DNA from: an uncultured Clostridia bacterium
GTDB taxonomy: Bacteria; Bacillota; Clostridia; TANB77; CAG-508
DNA: 64,000 nt
Direction: 5' to 3'
NCBI GenBank assembly: GCA_944392805.1
Contig: CALXXZ010000007.1
Location: 1-64,000 of the forward strand
Each line of letters starts with the position of its first letter. Within the stretch, counting starts at the first letter, position 1. Shown here piece by piece: positions 20,439 to 28,504 of this stretch. Under the pieces are notes generated by a model. That model was not told the origin of the DNA and searched no databases. It saw only the letters and a program-made list of their open reading frames with translations. Both the position numbers and the translations under genes were made by a program.

Positions 20439-20470
20439 ATATGAATACAATTAAACAAAAGTATTCGTAT
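20439..20470 (+). promoter_or_regulatory. Inverted repeat upstream of spoIIID
   Basis: ATATGAATAC (20439-20448) and GTATTCGTAT (20461-20470) form a 10-bp dyad (one G-T pair) with a 12-base centre, just before the GGGGG ribosome site. It may be an operator or an mRNA hairpin hiding the start. An ATACAAT inside it loosely resembles a sigma-E -10, but no clear -35 was found. Confidence 0.45.
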
Positions 20471-20481
20471 GGGGGTTTTAC

Positions 20482-20736
20482 ATGATGAAAGATAGATTAA
20501 TTGAAGAGCGTGCTATAAGTTTAGCGCAATATATTATAGATTCTAAGGATACAGTTAGGGGAGCTGCAAAAAAATTTTGTATTAGCAAAAGTACGGTACA
20601 TAAAGATATAACCGAGCGACTAGAAAAAATAAATCCAAGATTAGCAGGAAAAGTAAGAGAGATACTAGACGAAAACAAAGCAGAAAGGCATATAAGAGGT
20701 GGAATGGCAACAAAATTAAAATATTTAAACAAATAA
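20482..20736 (+). CDS. spoIIID: Sporulation transcription regulator SpoIIID
   Basis: SpoIIID is a small DNA-binding protein that switches mother-cell gene expression between the sigma-E and sigma-K phases. The 84-aa protein has the family length, a helix-turn-helix (VRGAAKKFCISKSTVHKDI, about residues 31-49) and the basic C-terminal extension ERHIRGGMATKLKY. Two consecutive ATG codons (20482, 20485) are possible starts; the first has better spacing to GGGGG. It is monocistronic with its own terminator. This is the strongest evidence that the organism sporulates. Confidence 0.96.
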   Translation: MMKDRLIEERAISLAQYIIDSKDTVRGAAKKFCISKSTVHKDITERLEKINPRLAGKVREILDENKAERHIRGGMATKLKYLNK

Positions 20737-20770
20737 AAAAGTTACATTAATAAGTGTAACTTTTATTTTT
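20737..20770 (+). terminator. Intrinsic terminator after spoIIID
   Basis: AAAAGTTACA (20737-20746) pairs with TGTAACTTTT (20755-20764), then ATTTTT. Confidence 0.9.
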
Positions 20771-20781
20771 GCGTCAAACTC

Positions 20782-20810
20782 TTGAAATTATATAAAAAAA
20801 ATATTACAAT
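20782..20810 (+). promoter_or_regulatory. Promoter for the RsiV-like gene
   Basis: TTGAAA (20782-20787) and TACAAT (20805-20810) with a 17-base spacer. Confidence 0.72.
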
Positions 20811-20831
20811 ATAATTGTTGGAGGTAAAAAA

Positions 20832-21686
20832 ATGAAAGATTTAATGAATGATAATAATGAAGTAATGAACAAAAAATTAAAAATATTTTATATAGTAATA
20901 ATTGCTATATGTATAATAGCAATAATAGTAGCAATAGTTATACAAATACAAAAGAGTAATGAACAAAAAGAAATTAGCCAAGTACCAGTAATAGATGAAG
21001 GAAATATAGGTGGATATCAAGAAGAATTTGATGATATGTTTGAAAATAAAGTTAACTATTTAGAAAATAATAGTTATAAAATAGAAAAATTAAAAGAAGA
21101 CCAAGAAATAATATATTCTGGATATCAAATACAAGAAAAGAAATTAAATGCATATGAATTAGATGTAAATATTCCATATATAAATATAAAAAATAGTGTA
21201 ACAGAAGAATTTAATCAGCAAATAGTAGAAGTATTTGAGAAAAAAGCAAAAAGTGTATTAAATAGTACTTCAGGAGATGTTGTATACACAGTAAAATATT
21301 GTGCATATATATCAAATAATATATTGTCATTAGTAATACGCTCAACATTAAAAGAAGGAGTAAATCCACAAAGAGATATAATCCAAACATATAATTATGA
21401 CTTAACAAATCAAAAAGAATACACTGTTGATGAAATATTAGAAGCAAAAGGAATAACAAAAAGAGAAGCGAACCAAAGAATACAAGAAGAAATACAAAAA
21501 GTTCAAAAAAATGTAGAAGAACTACAAAAATTGGGTTACAATATATATTCAAGAGATCCAGAAGATGATATGTATAGTATAAATAATGTTACAGAATATT
21601 TTATTGGAAAAGATAATGCATTTTATATAATATATGCATATGGTAATCAAAATCTTACAGATGAAATGGACATAGTAGTCATGTAA
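20832..21686 (+). CDS. Membrane-anchored extracellular protein, DUF3298/RsiV-like
   Basis: The 284-aa protein has a short cytosolic N terminus, one membrane segment (about 18-42) and an extracytoplasmic domain. The layout resembles DUF4163/DUF3298 proteins and the RsiV anti-sigma factor ectodomain that senses lysozyme: LDVNIPYINIKNSVTEEFNQ, VYTVKYCAYISNNILSLVI, YNYDLTNQKEYTVDEIL and the terminal EYFIGKDNAFYIIYAYG. No sigma-V-type ECF gene lies beside it, and the cytosolic part is too short to be an obvious sigma-binding domain, so anti-sigma activity is not supported. Likely a surface sensor or binding protein. GGAGG precedes the ATG. Confidence 0.65.
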   Translation: MKDLMNDNNEVMNKKLKIFYIVIIAICIIAIIVAIVIQIQKSNEQKEISQVPVIDEGNIGGYQEEFDDMFENKVNYLENNSYKIEKLKEDQEIIYSGYQIQEKKLNAYELDVNIPYINIKNSVTEEFNQQIVEVFEKKAKSVLNSTSGDVVYTVKYCAYISNNILSLVIRSTLKEGVNPQRDIIQTYNYDLTNQKEYTVDEILEAKGITKREANQRIQEEIQKVQKNVEELQKLGYNIYSRDPEDDMYSINNVTEYFIGKDNAFYIIYAYGNQNLTDEMDIVVM

Positions 21687-21710
21687 AACAATAAAGTTAA
21701 TAATCATAAT

Positions 21711-21745
21711 AAAAAGAACCTTGATTTTATTCAAGGTTCTTTTTG
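21711..21745 (+). terminator. Intrinsic terminator
   Basis: AAAAAGAACCTTGA pairs with TCAAGGTTCTTTTT over a six-base loop. It lies between convergent genes and can act on both strands. Confidence 0.9.
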
Positions 21746-21843
21746 AAAATAAAAGGGGATGTTTGTTTAATCAGCTTCTTTACTGACTGTACCTATATAT
21801 TACCAATCAAATTTGTTCATTTTGTGAACTGAAGGTGAAAACT

Positions 21844-23100
21844 TTAAGGAGTTTCTTCAAGTTTTACACTTAATTCTTTTTCTTCTCCATTTCTATTAAC
21901 AGTAATTGTTATAGTATCACCAACTTTATGAGAATTTTTAATTTCATTTAATTCATCCATATTTTTAATATCTTTTCCATCAGCTTTTATGATAACATCA
22001 CCAATTTTAATACCAGCTTTTTCAGCAGGAGAAAATGTTTGAACATCTTTTACATAAATACCAACAACTAAATTATTCTTTTTAGCAGTTTCTTCATCTA
22101 AATCTAGTCCTGTAATACCGATATAAGGTCTAATAACTTTATTATGTTCAATTAATTCATCAATAATGTCAAGAGTAGAATTGATTGGAATAGCAAATCC
22201 AATACCTTCGACACCTGAACCTGATAATTTTAAAGTATTAATACCAATAACTTTACCTTCGCTATTAACAAGAGCTCCACCACTATTACCAGAATTTATA
22301 GCTGCATCAGTTTGAATGCAAACAAATTTATTTCCATCAGATACTACTTCTCTATTAACAGCACTTATAATACCTGTTGTAACAGTAGTATCAAGACCTA
22401 GAGGGCTACCAACAGCCATAGCAAATTCTCCAACAACAGCTTGGTCAGAATCAGCAAATTCTGCAGCAGTTAAGCCTGATTTTTCGATTTTTAAAACTGC
22501 TAAATCAGTTTGAGAATCTTTACCAACAATTTTGGCATCAAAAACTGAATCACTACCATAAACATCACTATTTAATTTTACTTTTACTGAAGTTGCCTCA
22601 GAAAGTTCATAATAAGAATATGAAGATGAAGAACTACTACTATCTACAACATGATTATTTGTTAAAATATATCCATCCTCACTTATAATAATTCCTGAAC
22701 CTGTAGCAGTTGCAGTCGAAGTCATAGGTTGACCAAACCCAAAAAATGAGTTTGAAGTAGCTGTATAAGTAACTTCAATTCCTACAATTGAAGGTAAAAT
22801 CTTATTAGCTGCAAAAACAGCAGTATTTGAATAATTTGAAAGTGATATTAAATTAGAAGTTGTACCACTACCACCAGTAGTATTTATTGATGTTTCAACA
22901 GTAGTATCTCCTATTAATTTTTCTCTAATAGAAGGAACACCAAAACAAGTACCTATAACAACTGAACATCCTACAATTCCACTTACAAATGGTAATAAAA
23001 TAGTTTTACCAAATCCGTTTCCGTTTCCATTATTTTTTTTGAAGTTTGCATTTGAAACTTTGCTAGAAATTACTTCAAATTTATTTTCATTATCGTCCAT
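21844..23100 (-). CDS. htrA: HtrA/DegP-type membrane-anchored serine protease
   Basis: HtrA degrades misfolded exported proteins at the outer face of the membrane. The 418-aa protein has a cytosolic N terminus, one membrane segment (about 32-55), a Ser/Thr-rich linker, a trypsin-like domain with catalytic H150 (TNNH), D199 (QTDLAVLK) and S273 (GNSGG), and one PDZ domain (about 325-415). This is the usual Firmicute HtrA plan. It is monocistronic and divergent from the pilin-like gene. Its promoter region carries two TGTGAA-type octamers like those described for B. subtilis htrA, suggesting secretion-stress control. Confidence 0.95.
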   Translation of the reverse strand: MDDNENKFEVISSKVSNANFKKNNGNGNGFGKTILLPFVSGIVGCSVVIGTCFGVPSIREKLIGDTTVETSINTTGGSGTTSNLISLSNYSNTAVFAANKILPSIVGIEVTYTATSNSFFGFGQPMTSTATATGSGIIISEDGYILTNNHVVDSSSSSSSYSYYELSEATSVKVKLNSDVYGSDSVFDAKIVGKDSQTDLAVLKIEKSGLTAAEFADSDQAVVGEFAMAVGSPLGLDTTVTTGIISAVNREVVSDGNKFVCIQTDAAINSGNSGGALVNSEGKVIGINTLKLSGSGVEGIGFAIPINSTLDIIDELIEHNKVIRPYIGITGLDLDEETAKKNNLVVGIYVKDVQTFSPAEKAGIKIGDVIIKADGKDIKNMDELNEIKNSHKVGDTITITVNRNGEEKELSVKLEETP

Positions 23101-23153
23101 AATGAATGCCTCCTTATACTTATCTTTTTACTGTAATTAGGATACACCAAATT

Positions 23154-23172
23154 TGTGAAGAAAATGTGAAAA
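23154..23172 (-). promoter_or_regulatory. Tandem TTTTCACA-type octamers upstream of htrA
   Basis: Read on the minus strand: TTTTCACA (23165-23172) and TCTTCACA (23154-23161), 11 bases apart. B. subtilis htrA and htrB promoters have tandem TTTTCACA octamers linked to CssRS control. Here the site lies about 55-70 bases upstream of the htrA start codon. Confidence 0.55.
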
Positions 23173-23207
23173 AGATGTAAAAAACTATAATATTTTTTTG
23201 AATTTAC

Positions 23208-23236
23208 TTGAAAATAAAGAGTACAAAATATATAAT
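23208..23236 (+). promoter_or_regulatory. Promoter for pilin-like gene and rnhB
   Basis: TTGAAA (23208-23213) and TATAAT (23231-23236) with a 17-base spacer, just upstream of a GGAGGAG ribosome site. Confidence 0.78.
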
Positions 23237-23256
23237 ATAAATATGGAGGAGATCAA

Positions 23257-23760
23257 ATGAAGAAACAAAGAGGAATAACACTGATTGCACTAACTATAAC
23301 AATTGTTGTAATGATGATTATAGCCGGAATTACAATAAATATAGGATTAGATTTAATAAGAGAAGTAAAATTACAAGATTTAAGGACAAATATGTTATTA
23401 ATGCAAGCAAAAGGAAAAGAATGTGTAGAAGAAGTTAGCTTCCAAAAAGCAAATGTAAAAGATGAAAATGAAATTCAAACAATAAAAGATGAAAACTTAA
23501 AAGGAACAAAAGTTGAAGAAAATCCAGAAGTTTCAGAAGCTTTACAGAAAACAGGACAAATACAAGAAGGATATGAGTATTATTATTTAACTGAACAAGA
23601 TTTAGCTGATATGGGAATACAGGAATTAAAGGTAGAAGATTATGAATACTTTGTTGTTGGTTATAATATAGATGAAATAAAAGTAGAAGTAATAAATACA
23701 AAAGGATATCAAGGAAATTACACATTAACACAATTAAATGAACTATCAGGAGAAGAATAA
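23257..23760 (+). CDS. Type IV pilin-like protein without Glu5
   Basis: The 167-aa protein opens with a prepilin-type leader KKQRG followed by ITLIALTITIVVMMIIAGITI, the hydrophobic N-terminal helix of class III signal peptide proteins. The usual Glu at mature position 5 is replaced (Ile-Thr-Leu-Ile-Ala), a variant common in clostridial gut genomes. The rest is a charged, Glu-rich domain with EYYYLTEQDLADMGI and YFVVGYN segments. No prepilin peptidase or assembly ATPase is nearby, so it may be a pseudopilin or another membrane-inserted protein. Its last codon overlaps the rnhB start. Confidence 0.68.
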   Translation: MKKQRGITLIALTITIVVMMIIAGITINIGLDLIREVKLQDLRTNMLLMQAKGKECVEEVSFQKANVKDENEIQTIKDENLKGTKVEENPEVSEALQKTGQIQEGYEYYYLTEQDLADMGIQELKVEDYEYFVVGYNIDEIKVEVINTKGYQGNYTLTQLNELSGEE

Positions 23761-24386
23761 TGAAAGAAAAAGAAGAAGAAAGATTAAAAGCATTAAAGCA
23801 ACAAGAAAATGAACTAAGAAAAAAAGGATTTAACACAATTTGTGGAATAGATGAAGCAGGAAGAGGACCACTAGCTGGTCCTGTTGTTATTGCAAGTGTA
23901 ATAATGCCTGCAGACTCAATGATAGAAGGAGTAAATGACTCTAAAAAGGTTTCAGAAAAAAAGAGAGAAGCTTTATATGACAAAATAATTGAAGAAGCAA
24001 TAAGTTATGGAGTAGCAATAATAGGACAAGATGAAATTGATGAAATAAATATATTAAATGCAACAAAAAAAGGACTAACAATATCACTACAAGAATTAAC
24101 AGTTAAACCAGACTTAATATTAGTAGATGCATTAGAACATATAGACACAATGGGAATTCCATATGAATCAATAATAAAAGGAGATGCAAAATGTTACTCA
24201 ATATCAGCAGCATCAATAATTGCTAAAGTAACAAGGGACAGAATAATGAGAGAATGGGATAAAGTATATCCAGAATATAATTTTGCACAACATAAAGGAT
24301 ATGGAACAGCAAAACACATAGAAGCAATAAAACAATATGGATTATCTCCAATACATAGAAGAAGCTTTACAAAAAATATAATTTAA
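23760..24386 (+). CDS. rnhB: Ribonuclease HII
   Basis: RNase HII nicks at ribonucleotides embedded in DNA and removes RNA from hybrids. The 208-aa protein has the DEDD-type active site: GIDEAGRGPLAGPVV, then NDSKKVS, LVDALEH, and ISAASIIAKVTRDR with the C-terminal HKGYGTAKH. Its ATG overlaps the stop codon of the upstream pilin-like gene (TAATGA), so translation is coupled. Confidence 0.96.
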   Translation: MKEKEEERLKALKQQENELRKKGFNTICGIDEAGRGPLAGPVVIASVIMPADSMIEGVNDSKKVSEKKREALYDKIIEEAISYGVAIIGQDEIDEINILNATKKGLTISLQELTVKPDLILVDALEHIDTMGIPYESIIKGDAKCYSISAASIIAKVTRDRIMREWDKVYPEYNFAQHKGYGTAKHIEAIKQYGLSPIHRRSFTKNII

Positions 24387-24407
24387 AAAAGTAAAAGGAG
24401 AATACAA

Positions 24408-25709
24408 ATGAATATATTAGAAATAATCTCTAAAAAAAGAGATAAAAAAGAATTAACAAAAGAAGAAATCGAATATTTTGTAAAAGGATATACAAAAGGA
24501 GAAATAACTGATTATCAAGCTTCAGCACTAGTTATGGCAATATATATAAATGGAATGAATGATAGAGAAATAACAGATTTAAGTATAGCAATGGCACACT
24601 CGGGAGAAGTATTAGATTTGTCAAGATTTGGAGAAAACGTAGTAGATAAACACAGTACAGGAGGAGTAGGAGATAAAGTTTCAATAATACTACTTCCAAT
24701 AATAGCATCAATGGGAATACCTGTCGCAAAAATGTCAGGTAGAGGATTAGGATTTACTGGAGGAACTGTTGACAAAATGGAAACAATACCTGGATATAGA
24801 ACAAAAGTAGATGTAAATGAATTTATACAAAATGTAGAAAAAGTTGGAATAAGTATGATAGGTCAAACTATGAACTTAGCTCCAGCAGACAAAAAAATAT
24901 ATGAATTAAGAGATGCAATATCATGTGTAGAAAATATACCACTAATTGCATCAAGTATAATGAGTAAAAAAATAGCAAGTGGAGCAAATAAAATTGTTTT
25001 AGATGTTACTGTAGGAAAAGGAGCATTTATGAAAAACAAAGAAGATGCAGAAAAACTTGCAAATCAAATGATAAAAATTGGAAAACTAGCAGGAAGAGAA
25101 GTAAAATGTGTATTAACTTCTATGGATGAGCCATTAGGATATGCCATAGGAAATTCATTAGAAGTGATAGAAGCAATTAATTTTCTTAAAGGTGATATGT
25201 TAGAAGATGTAAAACAAGTTGTTCTTGAACTTGGTGCTTATATGATAAAGCTAGCAGGAAAAGGAGATAATTTAGAAGAGAATAAACAAAAAATGCTTCA
25301 AAATATAGAAAATGGACAAGCATATAAAAAGTTAGTTGAAATGGTACAAAATCAAGGAGGAGACATTTCATATTTAGAAGATACAACTAAATTTGAAAAA
25401 TCAAAATATATATCAGCAGTAGTTACTGAAAAAACAGGTTATGTGCAAGAAATTAATGCAGAAGAAATCGGAAAATTATCATGTTATTTAGGAGCGGGCA
25501 GAATCAGTAAAGAAGATGAAATTTTAAAAAATGTTGGAATAATTCTAAATAAGAAAGTTGGAGATAAAGTAGAAGAACAAGAATTTTTAGCATATATATG
25601 TGCAGATGACGAGAATAAATTAAGAGAAGCGGAGAAAAGAATATTAGAAATTTATAAAATAGAAGATAAAGAAGTAGAAAAACAGCCTATAATACTAGGT
25701 ATTATTTAA
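24408..25709 (+). CDS. pdp: Pyrimidine-nucleoside phosphorylase
   Basis: This enzyme phosphorolyses uridine, thymidine and deoxyuridine for salvage. The 433-aa length matches. Motifs: DYQASALVMAIYINGM in the alpha domain, the phosphate-binding KHSTGGVGDKVS, MSGRGLGFTGGTVDKMETIPG, and the C-terminal PYNP domain (GAGRISKEDEI). Family signatures do not cleanly separate Pdp from thymidine phosphorylase (deoA); Firmicute enzymes are usually the broad-specificity type. AAAGGAG precedes the ATG. It follows rnhB by 21 bases, so it is likely in the same transcript. Confidence 0.93.
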   Translation: MNILEIISKKRDKKELTKEEIEYFVKGYTKGEITDYQASALVMAIYINGMNDREITDLSIAMAHSGEVLDLSRFGENVVDKHSTGGVGDKVSIILLPIIASMGIPVAKMSGRGLGFTGGTVDKMETIPGYRTKVDVNEFIQNVEKVGISMIGQTMNLAPADKKIYELRDAISCVENIPLIASSIMSKKIASGANKIVLDVTVGKGAFMKNKEDAEKLANQMIKIGKLAGREVKCVLTSMDEPLGYAIGNSLEVIEAINFLKGDMLEDVKQVVLELGAYMIKLAGKGDNLEENKQKMLQNIENGQAYKKLVEMVQNQGGDISYLEDTTKFEKSKYISAVVTEKTGYVQEINAEEIGKLSCYLGAGRISKEDEILKNVGIILNKKVGDKVEEQEFLAYICADDENKLREAEKRILEIYKIEDKEVEKQPIILGII

Positions 25710-25715
25710 AAAATA

Positions 25716-25743
25716 TTGAAAAAATCTATAAATATGTTATAAT
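25716..25743 (+). promoter_or_regulatory. Promoter for the small membrane protein and cdaA
   Basis: TTGAAA (25716-25721) and TATAAT (25738-25743) with a 16-base spacer, 36 bases before the small ORF. Confidence 0.7.
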
Positions 25744-25779
25744 ATAAAGGTAGACTTAAAAAAGAAAGGATGTAAAATA

Positions 25780-25911
25780 ATGAAAAAAGAAGCAAAAGTA
25801 AAAAATAAAATAGATAAAAGACAATTAGCTATAAAAATAATGGCAGGATTTTTAGCAGCAGTTATGGTATTAGCAGCATGCTCAACACTAATATATTATA
25901 TAATGAGATAA
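25780..25911 (+). CDS. Single-pass membrane miniprotein (43 aa)
   Basis: The ORF has a basic N terminus (MKKEAKVKNKIDKRQLAIK) and one hydrophobic segment (about 18-42), ending IMR. AGAAAGGATG lies upstream, with a promoter at 25716-25743. It is followed 17 bases later by cdaA, so the two are co-transcribed. The membrane helix contains a Cys but no lipobox leader arrangement that I trust. It may be a small partner of the membrane-bound cyclase; this is inference from position only. Confidence 0.68.
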   Translation: MKKEAKVKNKIDKRQLAIKIMAGFLAAVMVLAACSTLIYYIMR

Positions 25912-25928
25912 AAGGGGAGATGTATTAG

Positions 25929-26858
25929 ATGGACAACATAGGAAACATGTTTAATAGTTTTTATGAGAATAATATCTTGTCATATATACGAGTATGGCAA
26001 GAACAGCCATTTAAACTAGTAACATTAATAATAGATATAACATTAGTAATATTTTTAGCATATGAACTATTAAGAATAGTAAAAGATTCAAGAGCATGGC
26101 AATTAGTAAAAGGAATAGCATTATTAATAGTAGCAACAGCATTAAGTGGATTATTAAATTTAAATATATTAAATTATATATTATCAGCAATAATGGATTG
26201 GGGAGTAATACTTATAATAATAATATTCCAACCAGAAATAAGGAGAACACTAGAACAATTAGGTGGAACAAATAGATTTTCAAGATTTTTCGGATTTGAT
26301 AAAGACATAATTACGAAAACTAAAGAAGATATCTATAAAATAGTAATTGCAGTTTATGAATTAGCTAAAAATAAAACAGGAGCATTAATAGTAATAGAAA
26401 GAGATATTCAAATAAAAGATATAATAGCAACAGGAATTCCTATGGATGCAGAAGTATCACCACAGTTATTAGTAAACATATTTGTCCCAAACACACCATT
26501 ACATGATGGAGCAGTAGTAATAAGTAATAATAAAATTGCAGCTGCAGCTTGTATGTTGCCATTAGCAAGTGATAGAGATATAGCAAAAGAATTAGGAACA
26601 AGACATAGAGCAGGAATTGGAATATCAAAAGAATCAGATAGCATTGCAATAATAGTTTCAGAAGAAACAGGAAAAGTATCAGTTGCAAAAGATGGTACAT
26701 TAATTGCAGATGTAAGAGAAGATGTTTTGAAAAAAATCTTAATTAGTAATGTAGTAACAAAAAGATTGAATGAAGCAAAAGAGAAAAAAGAAAGAAAAAT
26801 AAAAAGTTTTAAAGATATAAAAAATATTTTTAAGAAAAAAGAAGAAACAGAAAAATAA
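25929..26858 (+). CDS. cdaA: Diadenylate cyclase CdaA
   Basis: CdaA makes the second messenger c-di-AMP, which controls potassium and osmolyte uptake and cell-wall homeostasis. The 309-aa protein has three N-terminal membrane helices (about 30-100), a linker helix and the DAC domain with the catalytic DGA (193-195) and RHR (225-227) motifs. A basic C-terminal tail follows. In most Firmicutes cdaR (YbbR domains) and glmM follow cdaA; here truA follows instead, and the only neighbour in the transcript is the 43-aa membrane protein. Confidence 0.96.
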   Translation: MDNIGNMFNSFYENNILSYIRVWQEQPFKLVTLIIDITLVIFLAYELLRIVKDSRAWQLVKGIALLIVATALSGLLNLNILNYILSAIMDWGVILIIIIFQPEIRRTLEQLGGTNRFSRFFGFDKDIITKTKEDIYKIVIAVYELAKNKTGALIVIERDIQIKDIIATGIPMDAEVSPQLLVNIFVPNTPLHDGAVVISNNKIAAAACMLPLASDRDIAKELGTRHRAGIGISKESDSIAIIVSEETGKVSVAKDGTLIADVREDVLKKILISNVVTKRLNEAKEKKERKIKSFKDIKNIFKKKEETEK

Positions 26859-26882
26859 GAGTTGCAAAAGCAACTCTTATTA
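26857..26882 (+). terminator. Hairpin after cdaA
   Basis: AAGAGTTGC (26857-26865) pairs with GCAACTCTT (26870-26878) over AAAA, overlapping the cdaA stop codon. There is no real T tract, so termination may be partial and truA may be read from cdaA. Confidence 0.55.
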
Positions 26883-26896
26883 ATTAAAGGAGAATT

Positions 26897-27634
26897 ATGA
26901 GAAATATAAAATTAACTATTGAATATGATGGTAAAGATTTTAATGGATGGCAAAAACAACCGAATAAATTAAATATTCAAGGAACTATAGAACAAGCAAT
27001 AAAATGCATAACAGGAGAAGATGTTGAATTAAATGCATCAGGAAGAACAGATGCAGGTGTTCATGCTATTGGTCAAGTTGCTAATTTTAAAACAGATTCT
27101 AAAATTCCAATAGAAAAATTTGCAATCGCAATAAATTCAAGATTAAAAAAATCTATTGTGATAAAAAAAGCAGAAGAAGTTGATGAAAGATTTCATAGTA
27201 GATTAAGTTGTAAGAAAAAAACATATAGATATATTATAAATAATTCAGAAGAAGGAAGTGCGATTTATAGAAATTTAGAGACACATATACCTCAAAAATT
27301 AGATGTATCTAAAATGGAACAAGCTGTAAAATATTTTGAAGGAGAGCATGATTTTAAGGCATTTAAAGCAAGCGGAACAAGTAGTAAAAGTAGTGTAAGA
27401 ACAATTTATGAGGCTAAAGTATATCAAAAAGATGAGAAAATATTTATTGAACTAACAGGTAATGGATTTTTATATAATATGGTTAGAATTATTGCTGGAA
27501 CATTAGTTGATGTAGGAATGGGAAAAATTGAACCAGAAGAAATAACACAAATTATAAATGAAGGAAAAAGAGAGAATGCAGGAAAGACTCTTCCACCAAA
27601 TGGTTTATATTTATTAAAAGTAATGTATGAGTAA
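26897..27634 (+). CDS. truA: tRNA pseudouridine(38-40) synthase
   Basis: TruA isomerises uridines 38-40 in the anticodon arm of many tRNAs. The 245-aa protein has YDGKDFNGWQKQP, the catalytic Asp in GRTDAGVHA, FHSRLSCKKKTYRY and GNGFLYNMVRIIAGTL, all diagnostic. AAAGGAG lies upstream. It stands 38 bases after cdaA. Confidence 0.97.
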   Translation: MRNIKLTIEYDGKDFNGWQKQPNKLNIQGTIEQAIKCITGEDVELNASGRTDAGVHAIGQVANFKTDSKIPIEKFAIAINSRLKKSIVIKKAEEVDERFHSRLSCKKKTYRYIINNSEEGSAIYRNLETHIPQKLDVSKMEQAVKYFEGEHDFKAFKASGTSSKSSVRTIYEAKVYQKDEKIFIELTGNGFLYNMVRIIAGTLVDVGMGKIEPEEITQIINEGKRENAGKTLPPNGLYLLKVMYE

Positions 27635-27691
27635 CAAAAATATAAATAAATTCATAAAATATATCAAAAACATAAAAGGAGATATAAAATT

Positions 27692-28225
27692 ATGACTTTA
27701 TTTATATTTTTTGCATTAGTGTTTGCAACAATAGTTTTAGCAATACTTATAAACAGAATAGTAAGATGCCCAATATTAGTCGCACTTACATTTTTCTCTG
27801 TTATATTATTAATTGCAGCAATTATTGGAAGTACGACTTTGGTAGTATTAGCAGTTATACTAGGAATAATAGCTTTTCTATCAGCCTTTTTCGATTGTGT
27901 TTTTAAGAGTTCAGGATTTTTTAGAAATAGCAATTGTTTAACTTGCCATAATCCATATGATGATAATGATAATGACTGCTGTTGTAATAATGATGATGAT
28001 AATAATCTTGCTATTGTTAATAGTAATGGGCGAGTGGTTGCTAGAATAAATGGAAATACAGTTTCTTGTCGAAATAACAATAATAATGGAGGTTGTGGTT
28101 GTGGCAATTCTAATTCTTTAATTGCAGAGTTGGTAGAAAATAATTTGATTAATACGGCATCTTCAAATGGAAATAATAATTCATCTTCATGCGGTTGCTG
28201 TGGAAGAACAACAAGAAGAAGATAA
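27692..28225 (+). CDS. Membrane protein with Asn/Asp/Cys-rich tail, unknown function
   Basis: The 177-aa protein has two or three N-terminal hydrophobic segments (about 1-20, 25-45 and 48-68), with IVRCPILVALTFFSV between the first two. The C-terminal 95 residues are low-complexity: CLTCHNPYDDNDND, a CCC cluster, runs of Asn, GCGCG, and a final SCGCCGRTTRRR. About 14 cysteines in this tail suggest metal binding or cross-linking, as in some spore-coat proteins, but there is no direct evidence. AAAGGAG precedes the ATG. The segment differs in codon pattern only through its repeats. Not recognised beyond this. Confidence 0.65.
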   Translation: MTLFIFFALVFATIVLAILINRIVRCPILVALTFFSVILLIAAIIGSTTLVVLAVILGIIAFLSAFFDCVFKSSGFFRNSNCLTCHNPYDDNDNDCCCNNDDDNNLAIVNSNGRVVARINGNTVSCRNNNNNGGCGCGNSNSLIAELVENNLINTASSNGNNNSSSCGCCGRTTRRR

Positions 28226-28228
28226 ATA

Positions 28229-28270
28229 AAAAACCTTGTATAATAATTTTATATAAGGTTTTGTTTTTTA
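28229..28270 (+). terminator. Intrinsic terminator
   Basis: AAAACCTTGTATAA pairs with TTATATAAGGTTTT, followed by GTTTTTTA. It follows the Asn/Cys-rich membrane protein and faces the minus-strand tRNA-Met. Confidence 0.85.
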
Positions 28271-28287
28271 TATATTTTTAATAGTTT

Positions 28288-28364
28288 TGGTAGCGAAGGG
28301 TGGATTCGAACCGCCGACCTGTCGGGTATGAACCGAATGCTCTAGCCAACTGAGCTACTTCGCC
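28288..28364 (-). tRNA. tRNA-Met (anticodon CAT)
   Basis: The minus strand gives acceptor GGCGAAG pairing with CTTCGCT, D arm TAGCTCAGTTGGCTAGAGC, anticodon loop TTCATAC (CAT), T arm CGGTTCGAATCC-like, and an encoded CCA. Length is 77 nt. The G1-C72-type acceptor and the D arm fit an elongator rather than initiator tRNA. A CAT tRNA modified to read AUA (tRNA-Ile2) has different identity elements but cannot be fully excluded by eye. Confidence 0.93.
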
Positions 28365-28384
28365 ATGAACTCTGAACAGTAATT

Positions 28385-28413
28385 ATTATAATAGGTATTT
28401 CCATATTTGTCAA
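28385..28413 (-). promoter_or_regulatory. Promoter for tRNA-Met
   Basis: On the minus strand TTGACA, 17 bases, TATAAT: a perfect consensus about 20 bases before the tRNA 5' end. Confidence 0.88.
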
Positions 28414-28504
28414 GCATTATTCAGATTTTTTTATAAAAACTTTACAACTTAAGAAATTAGAATAAAAAATAATTAGGCTAATATATTTAAATGGGTGAAA
28501 AAAA

